64,000 bases of DNA, taken from Coniosporium tulheliwenetii. Lineage: Eukaryota > Ascomycota > Dothideomycetes. Positions 12,573-23,999 of the stretch are shown in pieces. The DNA lies in the NCBI GenBank assembly GCA_030247845.1, contig JAPDRP010000021.1, forward strand, positions 744,001-808,000. Reading direction: 5' to 3'. Position 1 is the first letter of the stretch. Each line of letters begins with the position of its first letter. Under the pieces are notes generated by a model that was given only the letters and a program-made list of their open reading frames with translations, made no database searches and was not told the DNA's origin. Made by a program: the position numbers and the translations under genes.

Positions 12573-13945
12573 GTGAAAGGTGAGCACGCGTCAGCTTATC
12601 TGCAAAACTCTGCTAAGAAGCTATCAGGTCAACATACCTCCAGTTCGACTGCTTCCTACAAAGCAATCATCTCACGGCCGGCTTTCATTTTGTACGGTTT
12701 GCAACTTCCCCCTTGCTAGATTCCCTGCTGGTAGAGGTGTCCGCTCTTTTCCGGTACAGATTTCGGTTACCTCGTCATGGTCATGTAGTCATCAATGCTG
12801 CTAGTGGAGGATTTCAGTATTCCGGGGTCCGATATGGTTGTCAATGTAGCCTAGCAAGCATCTTCGATCAGTACCATCAACTCGCTATCCCCCAACGTGA
12901 AATACCCTGCACTACCATCGCCAACAGCATGGAGTATCCTACCGTAGTTATGCAACAAGCGGCTGTGGAGCGAGTGATTCCAAAGTAAAAAGCCTGACCA
13001 GTTTTGACCACTCGCTTGATCATAGGGCACGGCGAACGAGTAAAGCTTTCGTCTGATCACGCAGTTGCGGACTATGTCACACCGCCGGCTGCAGGAGAGG
13101 ACAAGCCAACGATCACACCGGCGCTCTTTGTTATTGGGTCTTTCAAGCTCTCTGTTATCTGGAATCAATGGCTGCTGAACTTGTGCCTGAGTGACACGAA
13201 GCCTCCAGCGTTCGGAAGGACGGCGAGTGTAGGTCATCGCCGTCTCTGGGGTGTGATATTGTTCACGAAAGCACGGTCAGTGTTGACACCGAAAAGCCTC
13301 CAGATCATCAACGGCATCATACAGCGTATCATCAGCTATGAATTGTTGCGGGGGAAACAACCGAAGCTACAGAATAATCGTTATTGTGAAGACGTGGTAT
13401 TAACTATCAGTTCAAACCCTGCTGGAACCTTTATCGAGATCGTGGAAAGCGTACAGATTGTACAAATGCCGAAACAGATGTCCGAGACTCCATGCACAGG
13501 TAAAACAACGTCCATCACCACGCCGAATGAAGACCCGAGAAGTATAGCTGACAGGTCATACTGATGATAATTGAGCATGATACCGGTTGCGAGCCGTGCA
13601 CGCCCAGTGCAGATCGAGAAAAGCCAGGCAATACACTCAAAGGGTACCACTGGCCCAAAGATGAAACCCTGCATATGGAATCGAAGACCGAAAACGTAGC
13701 GGTCATTCGCGGAGCTTTCATGCCTCGAGCATCAGATCTTCGTTAGAAAACGGAAAGCCAGTGACCAAAGCCTCCGGAAGGGTAATACCGAAATCGTGGC
13801 CTCCACAGGCTGTACTGGGCGCTCCAAGTGGTAAGTGCCTGGCGAAGGGTCGCCAGTTCGCTCCTTGGGTTTTTGCTGTACGCCTCGACCTCCTCACCTA
13901 TCGGCTAAGCTCATTGAGCCGGATTTTGTGGCACAGAAATACACA
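12573..13945. other. Intergenic region
   Basis: Contains a 186-codon open frame (13004-13564, plus) and overlapping minus-strand frames without domains or believable splice structure. Nothing supported. Confidence 0.45.
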
Positions 13946-15413
13946 CTACGTTGAATCGGACGCAGTTGGCATACCCCTCGTCTTCCGTAGTCTTAACCCT
14001 AGAGCAACGGATCTGCGTGGGAGAAAACATGTGTCAGTGCCAAGGAGACAATTAGGAAGTGACTTTACATACCTTGGGGGACCTTCAGTGGGTACAAATG
14101 TGCTACGATTGCCAGACATTTCTTGGGCCATGCGCTCCTTTATCAGCCGTCGTTTTGCCTGCTGCTCGAGAAGCATCAGCTGCCTAAAATAGTCGTACAT
14201 TGCTTCGCGGTTAGCAGTGTTGGTGGATGGGCTATGAGTGACGTTGCTTTGGTCAGGACACGCCGTCACCACTTGTTCCTTGTTTTCTGGCTCGGGACGC
14301 ATTGGGAGCAATTGAACCTCCGAGGGTATGCAGGGACTGGGAGTGTCACGATTGCCAATAGGGGTGTCAGCCAGGTCCTGCTCTTCGCGTGCTATTGATA
14401 GTTCGCTTGCGTTCCCTGGTTTGGGAAGTATTGACTGCATTTGATCATCTTCTGGGGCATGGAAACCAGTCGTGCCGCTTTCGTCGGCTGTTCCGCAAGG
14501 GAACTTACTTTCTTGTTGACGGGCAAACAGTAGTCGTTTCTCGTTCTGCTGCCTGAGAAGTAATAACTGCTTTTGGTAGTCTTGAAGTGCGTTTACGTGT
14601 GTCAGCCCCGAGCGACAAATAGAGAAAACGATTACACCTACCGTATAAGGTGGGGAGGAAGGACGACCAGTGCTGAGCCGCTTGTGCCGCATGTGGCCTT
14701 CCGTGGGCTTTTGCGGACAAACATCTCCTTGGGGCTCTGGTTGAACAGAATGAACAATCTCATTGTTGGGTGCCGCCGCCCCTTGCTGCAGCGGTGGGAA
14801 GCAGTGGGATTCTTGCGCTTGGGCTGGCGGGGCTCCTATGGGCATAAAACATGGTTGAGGATAAGGCGTGTACCCTGTTGGACCACATTGCCGATCTTCA
14901 TCACGACATCTCTGACAGCGGAAGACATCTGAGCTCTCCCTTTCCGAGCCGCCGCATGGTATCTGTGCAAGTTTATTAGCGGTCGACAGTAGTGCAATCA
15001 CAAAGCTATCCGAGACATACATGGTGAGAGCGGCAGTAGGCGCACTGAAGATCCTCGAACGCAAACCTGTATATATCTTCAGGCTCAGAAGGGAGCGCGC
15101 CGCTACGATTATGGCCTGTGGAGAAACAGTGTGTACAGCTGTCACCATCGACTAGGTGTGTGCCGTACTGAAGAGAGCAAGGTACCTTTTCCCACACGTT
15201 AGTTTACCACAGGCGTTCGAGATCAGATATGTTACAGACCTTCTCACCACTACAAGTATCACGTTTCTGTATAGTGGTAGTGTTGAAGCGTGGGTCAAGG
15301 GTTGCATACTCCGGCCTCCAGTCTCCATACGAATTGGACCCGTCCGGGAAGGTAAATCTTGCAACAGGGCGCGATATAGTGCAGGCGTCTAACTGGGGTT
15401 TCTGCGAAGGCAT
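13946..15413 (-). CDS. Cys-pair (zinc-binding-like) protein with duplicated LQDYQ helix motif
   Basis: Uncharacterised fungal protein read from about 15413 down to 13946 with several introns; the last is 14013-14072 (GTATGT...ACGCAG). The N-terminal part has regularly spaced Cys pairs: CTISRPVARFTFPDGSNSYG, then GDSCTHC, LQCAYC and FRCQRC. These look like a metal-binding module. Further on, two copies of a helical motif occur: ALQDYQKQLLLLRQQNEKRL and AMYDYFRQLMLLEQQAKRRL, the second cut from the first by about 110 polar residues. This motif recurs in many unrelated-looking mould proteins. Its presumed start overlaps the end of the preceding M24 frame by 25 nt at a CCCC run. The two could therefore be one longer gene if a base is missing there. 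Intermediate exon borders are approximate. Confidence 0.55.
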
Positions 15414-17634
15414 GCTTTGGCGATAGGCAAGCGGTTTTTCAGGTACCTGCGGAGTTTTCGGCGGAACTCTGGGCGCTTGGGGGCGATATTAGTGGTATCT
15501 ATCTGAAGTTGCTGCGCCATGTCTGTGACAGGATCCTGAAGAGCACTCGATGAGCCAAGCGGTCGGAGTGGCGGATCGATCTCGGGGTAGCCTTTGCTTT
15601 CCACAGCGGCGAGTTCCTCCCATTCTCCAGGAAAAGCGGCACGGAGCTCGTTTTGCATGTCTTTGTAGAACTTGCGGACAATGGCTTGAGCCATTGCTGG
15701 CGAGGGCCGACTGGTGTTGGCCGATAATGGACCTTGCGCATCTACTAGGTCTTGAAGAGAACCTTGGTTAAGTTGCTGATGCCGTAGGCGTAGATACCTT
15801 TCGAGCTTGGTGGCCCGATCGAGCATGTCAGTCACCATCCGCAATGAGTCATTTCGGAGTTCCGCTTTGACGGCCGAAAGCTCGTCCGGGTCGAAATCTC
15901 CGTGAGACCAAGTCCCGTCGGAGATGTTTGGGAATGTAGGCGGTGAAACATCTTGGGATTGGGGCCCTGGTGATTGCGATAACGCAACAACAGATTCTAC
16001 TGGTTTGTAAGCTGGAATCAAGTCCAGCATCTCCTCGCCTTTCGGCGCAGTCGTGAGGTTCTCGTAGCCTCGCTCCGTGACCAAGATATCGTCTTCGATC
16101 CTTACACCGCCTACGGGCAAGTACTTCTCCAGTACCTCGACATTGATGTACTTGGAGTGGACTGGCGAAGGCAGGTAGGTGGTTGATAAAGCATAGCGGG
16201 AGAAGTATCTAGACTCCGTTTAGCGTGAAGGCATCTATGCGTTCCTTCCGTCAGTACTCACATCCCAGGTTCCACCGTCACGACCATGCCTTCCTCCAAG
16301 GCGCCGCTCTTGGGGTCTGTTGGAGCCCTGCATAATTCAGGCTCGTATACAGCAGCTACACTCGGTGGCAGCCCCGTGTCTTCGAGTTCGACACGCGAAC
16401 TCTCAATTGACTCTTTGCCGGGATAAGACATGAGTGGTACAGCGGAGACATCATGCACTTCGAGACCCATGTGGTGACCGAGACCGTGAGGAAAGAAAGC
16501 CAAGGAGGTGCCGGCCTTGACAATCTCGTCCACCGTACCGTTACGCAGGATTTTCAGCGCCAGCAGACCTTCGATAGCTATGCGGTGGGCGAGGTAATGA
16601 AGTTCGATGAACTTTACTCGGGCCTCAAGCGCTCGATGCAAGCCGTTTGCATCTTTTGAACAAGGTCGTAGATGTCTTTGGCTTGTTTCGAGGGCCACTG
16701 ACCGGATAGAGGGAAGGTTCTCGTCACGTCACTTGCGTAGTTCTGCCACTCGCAGCCAGCATCAAGACACATCAGCTGCCGGCCTGCAAGTGGCTCGTCA
16801 TTCTTAACATAGTGCAAAGTACTTGCGTTCTCTCCGGAAGCGGCGATGATCTCGTAGGCTTGGTTCTTCGCGTCATGGGACACGCAAGTATCAAGGAAGA
16901 TGGCTTCAACTTCAGCTTCATTCTTGAACTTGAGGAGGTTGGATAGGACCTTTGAGTGGGCTTCGGCGGAGATCTCGTTGGCTCTCCTGATCAGTTTGAT
17001 CTCATGAGAGTCTTTCCTCACGCGTGCTGCATCCATAGCAAGCTGGAGCTTGGTAGCATCGACCCGATCCTTTGTGTCGTGGCCAGGCTCGACGCCTTGA
17101 CTCGGATGGAGAATGTAAACATTGCCCTTCTCATTGAGCGCTGGCCAGATCAACACTGTCGGCTTGACGAGGTTGGAGTAGTAAACACAATCAACATCAT
17201 ACTTCTCGGTAGCTTCAGCGATGGTGGACCCCGACCATTCCAGATGACCTTCTTCGGATCGATTTCGGGTATGTAGAGAACAAGTGCATCTTGCTTGATG
17301 TCGTACGTGAGATGGCAGTCCGGCTCATCGCAGCCACTCATATAGTAGAAATATCTCCGTTGCCGGAACGGTCGAGGCTGATCACTGTCTTCGAGAAGCA
17401 CAGTGGGAGCTCCTGGCAGGTATATCAGGCCTTCAGTAACACCCAGCTTCTCCGCAACGCGCTGAGCATGTTGCTTCGCTGTTGGAACACCCGTCAGCGA
17501 CCCACAGAAGCAGGTTTACAGAGTCACGGACCTGGGTATTTCTCAAGCGGAGTCGAAGCTTCGATGTGAACCCAAAAGTTTCGCTGCTCGTCTTTACATC
17601 TCTCAACGAGAGCTTCTACATCAAGAGCCGCCAT
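15389..17634 (-). CDS. pepP: Xaa-Pro aminopeptidase / prolidase (peptidase M24B), two apparent frameshifts, C-terminal extension
   Basis: Cytosolic metallopeptidase that cleaves next to proline. Exons complement 17532-17634, 16262-17478 and 15389-16208. The N-terminal creatinase-like domain is followed by the pita-bread fold. All metal ligands are visible: CLDAGCEW...ASDVTRTFPLSG (two Asp), FFPHGLGHHMG (His), VVTVEPGIYFS (Glu) and GVRIEDDILVTERGYENL (Glu). Frame breaks occur at a CCCC run, 17229-17232 (between WNGR and STIAEATEKYD), and near 16617 (between ERLRPE and KFIELHY). Adding one base at each restores continuity with no lost residue. After LTTAPKGEEMLDLI, where fungal homologues end, the frame stays open for about 210 more residues of polar, unrelated sequence. 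That tail may belong to the neighbouring gene. Confidence 0.85.
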
Positions 17635-18178
17635 TTTTTACTGCATTGGCAAGGTCAAACAGGGGAAATGGAGGTGTTGTCATAGAGATTTCCCCTCTTC
17701 ATCCGACGAGCTGTAGGCCGCGAGATACTGCTGTCGTGCAACAGGGCTGAGATGTACGCCAACCGGTGCAGCGCTCATACCACTTTAGCTGCGGCGCGTC
17801 CCCTCGAGTCGCGCCTTCCCCGGCTTGAGCGGCGTCATCCATTGTCCTCTCTGTTGTTGTTCGTATCTGCATAAGAGGCAGAGCAACAGCGAACAACGCC
17901 ATGAATATTGCTTTTCTGCTTGTTCCAAGGCGCTGGCCGTCTTATAACCACCTTCATCCACTCTGGCACCTCATTCACCACCTCTATCACACGCATCTCC
18001 TAGCATTGCTCATGGGCTGGTCCCTTACGAACGACTTCAAGTATACGGCCTATATCTACGGCCGACCTAGTACTCCCACAGCAGACGATCCCTAGAGACC
18101 GCGTTCGCTGGCGAACATCCTGTCTCTCCGCACCTTTGCGCCTTGAAACAAGCGTGGTTACAGCTGCAATCAGGCGCA
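17635..18178. other. Divergent promoter region between prolidase and thaumatin-like gene
   Basis: About 540 bp between two divergently oriented starts. A 67-codon minus-strand open frame (17699-17902) begins with a hydrophobic stretch but shows no domain. No distinctive motif seen. Confidence 0.45.
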
Positions 18179-19664
18179 ATGGCTTCATCGACCAGTCTCC
18201 CTAGCCGCAGCCGGCGAAACACCTCTCCACTGCTCCCAAACTGGACTCTACTCTGTACCATAATCCTATCGCTGTCAGGTCTCCGCCACACCGAAGCCCT
18301 CCACCACATGAGGAAACGACCGCTCAGTCAGAAAGCTGAAGCGAATCCGTGGACCGACACACCCCTCATAGTCACCAACCACTGCCCGGAGACAATCTGG
18401 CCAGGCATATCCACCCAGTCCGGGTACGGCCCTCCGCAGAACGGCTTCGAACTCAAGCCCGGCAGCAGCCAGAATCAGACCGTGTCGGCGGACTGGCAGG
18501 GGCGGATTTGGGGCAGGACCAACTGCACATTCAATAACGGCAATGGCGGAGGAAGAGCGTGCGGTTCTGGGGATTGCAACGGCGTTCTGGACTGTAAAGT
18601 CGGCGTAAGCATTCGGACGTGGGAGACTTGCTCGAAAAGATTTGGTTGACATTAAAGTACAGGGCGACACACCAGTAACGCTCGCCGAATTCACTCTGAA
18701 CGCCGGCGACGGCCAGACATACTACGACATCTCCCTTGTAGACGGCTACAACCTCCCCCTAGCCATCGTGCTGCAGCCCCTCAGCAACAAGTCCATGGAA
18801 GAGATTCCGCCAAATCTGACCAACCCCTCATGCTTGGCCACCGGCGAGCTCCTCGCCGAGAAGAATTTCTCGCCCTACAACTCCGGCCAGCAGTTCTTCC
18901 TAGGTACTACCTCCGCGAACCCGCTGCCATTCGAAAATAGCGTCAGCGTCAACGACGTAATCCGATGGTGTCCCTGGGATCTGCAGGTCAAACCGCCGAC
19001 CGCGCCTGGCGACGGCGTGTATCCGTATCCGGACGACATCATGTGGCGGCCGAGTTTCAACCCGTGCTACTCCGCCTGCGCGAAGTGGAATAAGCAGGAG
19101 GACTGTTGCACGGGAAGTTATGGGTCGCCGAGTACGTGCCAGCCGAGCGAGTACAGCAGGGCGGCGAAGAGGGTGTGTCCGGATGCTTACAGCTACGGTA
19201 TGAAATTTCTCCTTGCCTCCTTTTCGTCACATTGCTCGAGACACTAGTGGGCCTCATGCTGACACCGGGGTAACCAGCTTTCGACGACCAAACCTCAACC
19301 TTCATCATCCCCGCCGGTTCCGGCTTCGAGGTTGTCTTCTGTCCAGGAGGCCGCTCGACCAACATCCTAGCCTCCGAGGCCGACCAGCTGAACGAGTTAG
19401 CCAACACAGGCCATGTTTCTGGCGGTAACAGTAAGTAGTTGCGCTGCGCACCTCACTCTGGGTAAGGTGAATGCACCACTACAAATCAAATCATGCCCAA
19501 GTATTCTTATCAAAGGTGCGCATTCATTGAGCACGGGACGGGTGGCGCTGGGTAGATCGCTGACTTGGTCCGTAGGTGCTGCTGAATCTGTTCAGGCTCC
19601 TGGCGTCGGAGAAGGTGGCGCCCCGGAAACTGCGGGAGATAGGTGTCGGCGTTGGGATGAGTAG
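18179..19664 (+). CDS. Thaumatin-like secreted protein
   Basis: Secreted or wall-associated protein of the thaumatin fold; fungal members often bind or cleave beta-glucan. Exons 18179-18604, 18663-19197, 19278-19430 and probably 19516-19664. An N-terminal hydrophobic segment (LLCTIILSLSG) acts as signal peptide or anchor. Family features follow: LIVTNHCPETIWPGI, a GFELKPGSSQ segment, the WQGRIWGRTNC motif, CGSGDCNGVLDC, and the Cys-rich region WNKQEDCCTGSYGSPSTCQP followed by YAFDDQTSTFIIPAG. These match the Pezizomycotina thaumatin group. Introns 1-3 have good donors (GTAAGC, GTATGA, GTAAGT). The last exon is less certain: it adds a polar tail with no GPI-like hydrophobic end. The frame is intact. 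Confidence 0.83.
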
Positions 19665-19871
19665 ATACTGTGGTACTGGTGTGCACGAGCACCATTGCGG
19701 GCGGCTGGACCGTCTCGCGCTGGGGCTGACACCGGGAAGGTAATTGTGTCAAGCTGCGCGTATTCGGGAGTCGTGGCGTCTTATATACCCTATTGTTCTT
19801 TAATCAAGATTGTCGTTTGCCGCATTACGTTCTGAGCGGGTGACAATCAGTGTTTTGGCTGATGTCCCACC

Positions 19872-20915
19872 CTATCTGGCGGCTTCAGTGCTCGCCAGTG
19901 TTTCAATACGACTGACATCATTTCCCCCAAGGTCTCCGCTCACAAAGACGACCAACACGGCAGCATAGGCAGCAGTGGCCGCAAAAATCTCTGCGCGGCT
20001 TGCGCTGGTGAGCAGGCCGATAGTGGCCGCGAACAGCGTCGTGAACGCTGCAATCAAGCCGAGCCTCCACTTCGGAGACGTGATGACATAGAGGGTGACG
20101 ATAGCTCCTATGAGGAGGATAGCAGCGAGGAGCGTGCTGATCCAATTCACGAACCGTGCGATGTTGTGCTCGGAGACGTAGGCATATTGGCCCTCTGCGG
20201 GGCGTGTCTGCTATTAATCAGTCTGAAGTATGGTTTGTAGAGGCGCAAGTTGAGAACTCACTTTGAAAAAGACGGGAAAATGGGTTTGCACGATTGATGT
20301 AAGTCTGTCTTGCTGTAGTGGTATTCTGAGAGCGACGAGGTCATCTTCATCCTCGTAAAGACCGGAACTGCAGCCTCCAAGCAAAGTAAACCCGTCTGGC
20401 TTCTCAGATTTTGGGTTGAAAAAATGCCGGAGCGCATCGAGTGTTCTTCGTGACGGCTGTCCGAGAGACGCGACGGAACTCTCGAGTTGCAGCGCTTCGC
20501 CTGTTACGGCTGGTCAATTATCTGTCCCTTGCGAGGCACTAGCGTGCAGCAAACGGACAAACGTACGGTATTCCTTCATTGTGACTTTTATCTTCATCAC
20601 TAATTCCATCCTCTCCTTCTGTTTCTGATCCATCTGAGCCTTTTTCTTGAACTCTTGCCAGTTTCTCGCGCATTGCTTGGAAGACAAGTCGTCACTTTGG
20701 TCGTTCGCGTCAACTCTGTCATACTCATCCTGTTGCACTTGGAGGTCTTCAAGCTCGCTTTGTAAGTACAGCAAACTGCGTACAGCGAGGCGGTCGAAGC
20801 GCTTAAAAACAAGCGCCGTCCTGTCTGGGTCACTGGCAATGAACCTGCTGAGCGATGGATAGCCGTCAAGGGCTTGAAATGCCCCGCGGCGCTCCACGTC
20901 TGAAAGTGTTGCCAT
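19872..20915 (-). CDS. DUF6594 membrane protein
   Basis: Fungal-specific protein of unknown function (DUF6594 family). Exons complement 20565-20915, 20262-20500 and 19872-20210. Intron 1 has donor GTACGT and joins MKEY to REALQLESS, the usual family junction. Intron 2 is GTGAGT...ATAG. The N-terminus has the family start DGYPSLSRFIASDPD...FKRFDRLAVRSLLYLQSEL. The C-terminus carries three hydrophobic helices: WISTLLAAILLIGAIVTLYV, LGLIAAFTTLFAATIGLL and IFAATAAYAAVLVVFVSG. About 310 residues, normal for the family. A 37-nt alternative first intron is possible but would insert an unconserved loop. Frame intact. Confidence 0.85.
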
Positions 20916-21876
20916 GAGCTCGCTGGGTATTAGGAAGATTCCTGCAGTGAACCTTTGAGGCTCAGCAAGTCAGTTGGATAGAATCATCAGCAGGCAAGTG
21001 CACTTGCCCCGCAAAGGCCGAGTACACCCATGCCAGGTTCGGCTTCCCCACCCCCTCCTCCCTCCCACCCCGTTTTCTAGAAACTCAGCAAAGTATGTTT
21101 TTGAGCAAAATCACCAAAACGTGACAATGTTTCAAGTTCCTGCACACCAAAAGGCTTTCGATGACGAGGTTTTCGCTTTGATTGTACGAATCGCTATGTA
21201 CAGCGTCAACAATATATGGTCTGATGTTTGTGGAAATTGTAAATGGGTCAGTATTGGGTTTTCTGTAATGAGCAGTTGTACTCGCATGACATCATTGTTC
21301 CTCTGCAGGCGAGATGAAAACTCGTTCATTATGGGACGAATGTTTTTAAATGGTGGGGTCGCCCTGCACGCCTCGAACACGGTCTGCTAACGATTCATGA
21401 AAAACTCTATAGAGCGAACTATGATGACAGTGCAATTTGGAAGCCGCTCACTGGGCCGTGGCCTCTCAATGCTCCTGGCGAGGACAAAGAAAGCCCGCGG
21501 TCACCCTCCGAGGACAGCTTCCTGCCCTTCAAAAGTCCATCGTGAGGCCGTATTTGCCGTTTCCACTGGGCGTTTGTCCACACCGCTTTCCCCTCGCTAT
21601 TCCTAGGCTGAGCAACCGGCTTGCGTTCGCAGCCCCCACTACTCATATAAAGATCCCAACGCTCGAAACATTGGATAAACAGAATTTGTGTTCCTCCCTC
21701 TTTCAATTCTTCGGTCCTATCGATTCAATCTGCATTAGCACACAGTCTCTACTCAATCACCACCACTGTGTTCAGTACTGGTACGAGACGGGAGTCTCCT
21801 AACCGGTCGGGAATAGCGACATCACGTGTTTCAATTCGAACGCGCTTCGGGCAATAGCAAGAGACAAGGCAAGAAA
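20916..21876. other. Intergenic region
   Basis: Includes a pyrimidine-rich tract near 21040-21075 (CCCCACCCCCTCCTCCCTCC). No domain-bearing frame on either strand. Confidence 0.45.
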
Positions 21877-23999
21877 ATGGAATTTGTGACGATGAGGGAA
21901 CATGACTTCCTGGAGATTAAATCACAGCGTAAGTTCCCCTTATTCTTGAACCCAAACATTCATGAGTGGATTCCGTATTGGGCTGGTTGATTCGCTGCTG
22001 CCAACTACTCCATGTGGCTGACGTCGATCAACCTCCCGGTCGGCACTAGCCAAGCGATCATCTTCTTGTTGCGATTATCTGATTCTACTGCCAATTCATC
22101 CTACCAGATTTCTATGGGCATGTCGCCTTGGGCAAACCCGTGCCGAGGACGGTTACTAACCTTGCTCTTTCGCAGGTCACATACCCCAAAAGTCAGCGCC
22201 GGACCATGTATCATTTAATCTACTGGCCCTCACCAGCAGCCGCAGGTGTAAGGGCCTCACGCATGGTATCACGTTCGATACATCTGCCGTCAACAATCCA
22301 ATTAACCGCCCGATACCTCAAGAGCGATGCACCGCAAAGGCAACCCCAATCGATAGGGACTTGACACCACTCGAGTTGGTGTGCAAAGCACAAGCACCAG
22401 CGACCGGATTTGGGCTCAATCAACCGCGGCAACCACTGAATAGCCCCCTATCCGCATCTCTTGATCTTCTTGAAAGACCGCAATATCAGCACCGAGACCT
22501 CTTCCTTTCATCTCGGCATCAGTTCGCGCCACATGCTCCAGATCGTCTTGCCGCGAAGTGTTCAGTGCCTACGCATGACACTCGGCTACCATCGAAGCAA
22601 ACATTTGTAGCCGGCAGCGGCAAGACCACAATCGGTCTCCCCATCACGATAGAGACCGAAACTGGACCGGCAACCGTGATGTCCTGCCCTGATACAGGTT
22701 CTGAGGAGAACATCATCTCGGAAGATCTTGCTCACAGCCTTGGACTTGCAATGTTCGACGATGCTGCCGACAGAAGATTCTTTGAGCTTGCCAATGGCAA
22801 AAGGGTGCAATCCGTGGGCCGTGTCCAGGCTTCTTGTCGGTTTGTCTCGGAGTCAAGTATCTCTCCGGACCTTGCCTGTATCTTCTACGTCTTCCGGAAC
22901 GTTGCCACAGATCTCATCATGGGCCGAAAATTTCTCGGTGAGACGGAGACCTTGACCGCCCACAGAGAGCGTTTAGTACGCCTTTCACGTCGTGTACCGG
23001 GACCACTGCGCGTAAGGGCTGTATGCGCAACTCAGCAGGTGATCTGCAAACTGGGCGGCAAAATGGTATCTGCCATCGCCGATAGCGGATCGGAGCTCAA
23101 TCTGATGTCGCCCGAGTTTGCTCGCAAGCAAGGCTATGTCGTTGAGGAAGGAGAGGAAGTGATCATGTTCGCTGACGGGAGCCTTGCATATACCTCCGGC
23201 GTGGCATATGTATCGCTATCTGTGGATCTTAGAAAAATTCATGGCGCGGTTACGACAGCCTTTTACCTTCTCCAGGATCTGGTCTGTGACGTACTCCTCG
23301 GCGAAGACACTCTCGAGGACTTTGAAGTCTTCACGACGCATCAGGACGCGCTGAGGACAGGTCTCTACGATGCTGTTGTGTCTTGCGTAAACCGCATCAT
23401 CCATATTGGACCCGTCGAACGAGCTATATCGTGTGTTCAGGAGACGGTCGTCCGCGGCATCAACGACTTGTTTTACCGGCGTCAAACACCCGTGCACAAT
23501 TCAAGTAAGTCGGCCTACACCGCGTAGTTGAATCACCACGCTGATATTCGCTACAGCTAGCGTCAGATCTGTTCAGGACACCCTGAATAAGTTTGACCAG
23601 CGGGAAAACGCTCGCCGGGAGTGGGAATCAACGCGAATCGCGTCTTTGCTTGATCCTGGTGAGCATCGAACGGCCGAAACAGCAGAGGCCACAAGACAAG
23701 CCCGCTACCGACAGGAAAGACTGCAGCTTCTACAACCTTTCAGTGGCGTTCCGGTAAGATCGCATGGAGGCAAAGGTGCTTTGGCCTGCGCTGCGAGTAC
23801 CACCCCCTTGTCGAGAAAGCATCAATGACAACAGCTCGGCAAGTTGAGACGCAAGAAAGTGGGTGCTCCAGGCACCAGCTCAATTGAGAGTCCCAGCAGT
23901 AAGCAACTTGCACCGGAACTGGTTCACGAAAATGTCCACAGATCAACCGGGTCGACTACCGGCTACCAGCGACGACATACCGGAAAATTCCCGGTGTAA
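21877..23999 (+). CDS. Protein with two retropepsin-like aspartic protease domains
   Basis: Exons 21877-21928, 22176-23504, 23557-23753 and 23835-23999. The short first exon (MEFVTMREHDFLEIKS) ends in phase with the 22176 acceptor, whose intron carries a TACTAAC-like branch point. A further exon inside that 247-nt intron is possible. Two retropepsin-like modules follow: CPDTGSEENIISEDLAHSLGL near residue 190 with NVATDLIMGRKFL, and IADSGSELNLMSPEFARKQGY near residue 315 with DLVCDVLLGEDTL. Each has the D-[TS]-G-S active-site turn and the hydrophobic flap strand. A coiled, charged tail (RENARREWESTRIASLLDPG) and a basic C-terminus complete about 590 residues. No reverse transcriptase, integrase or LTR is nearby, so it looks like a host gene, not a retrotransposon. 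Function unknown. Confidence 0.72.

Noticed and set aside
13004..13564. 186-codon plus-strand open frame
   Set aside because: Composition changes along its length and no family resemblance; minus-strand frames compete in the same place.
20501..20537. 37-nt intron in the DUF6594 gene
   Set aside because: A longer intron (20501-20564) with a GTACGT donor gives the conserved MKEY-REAL junction and a normal size.
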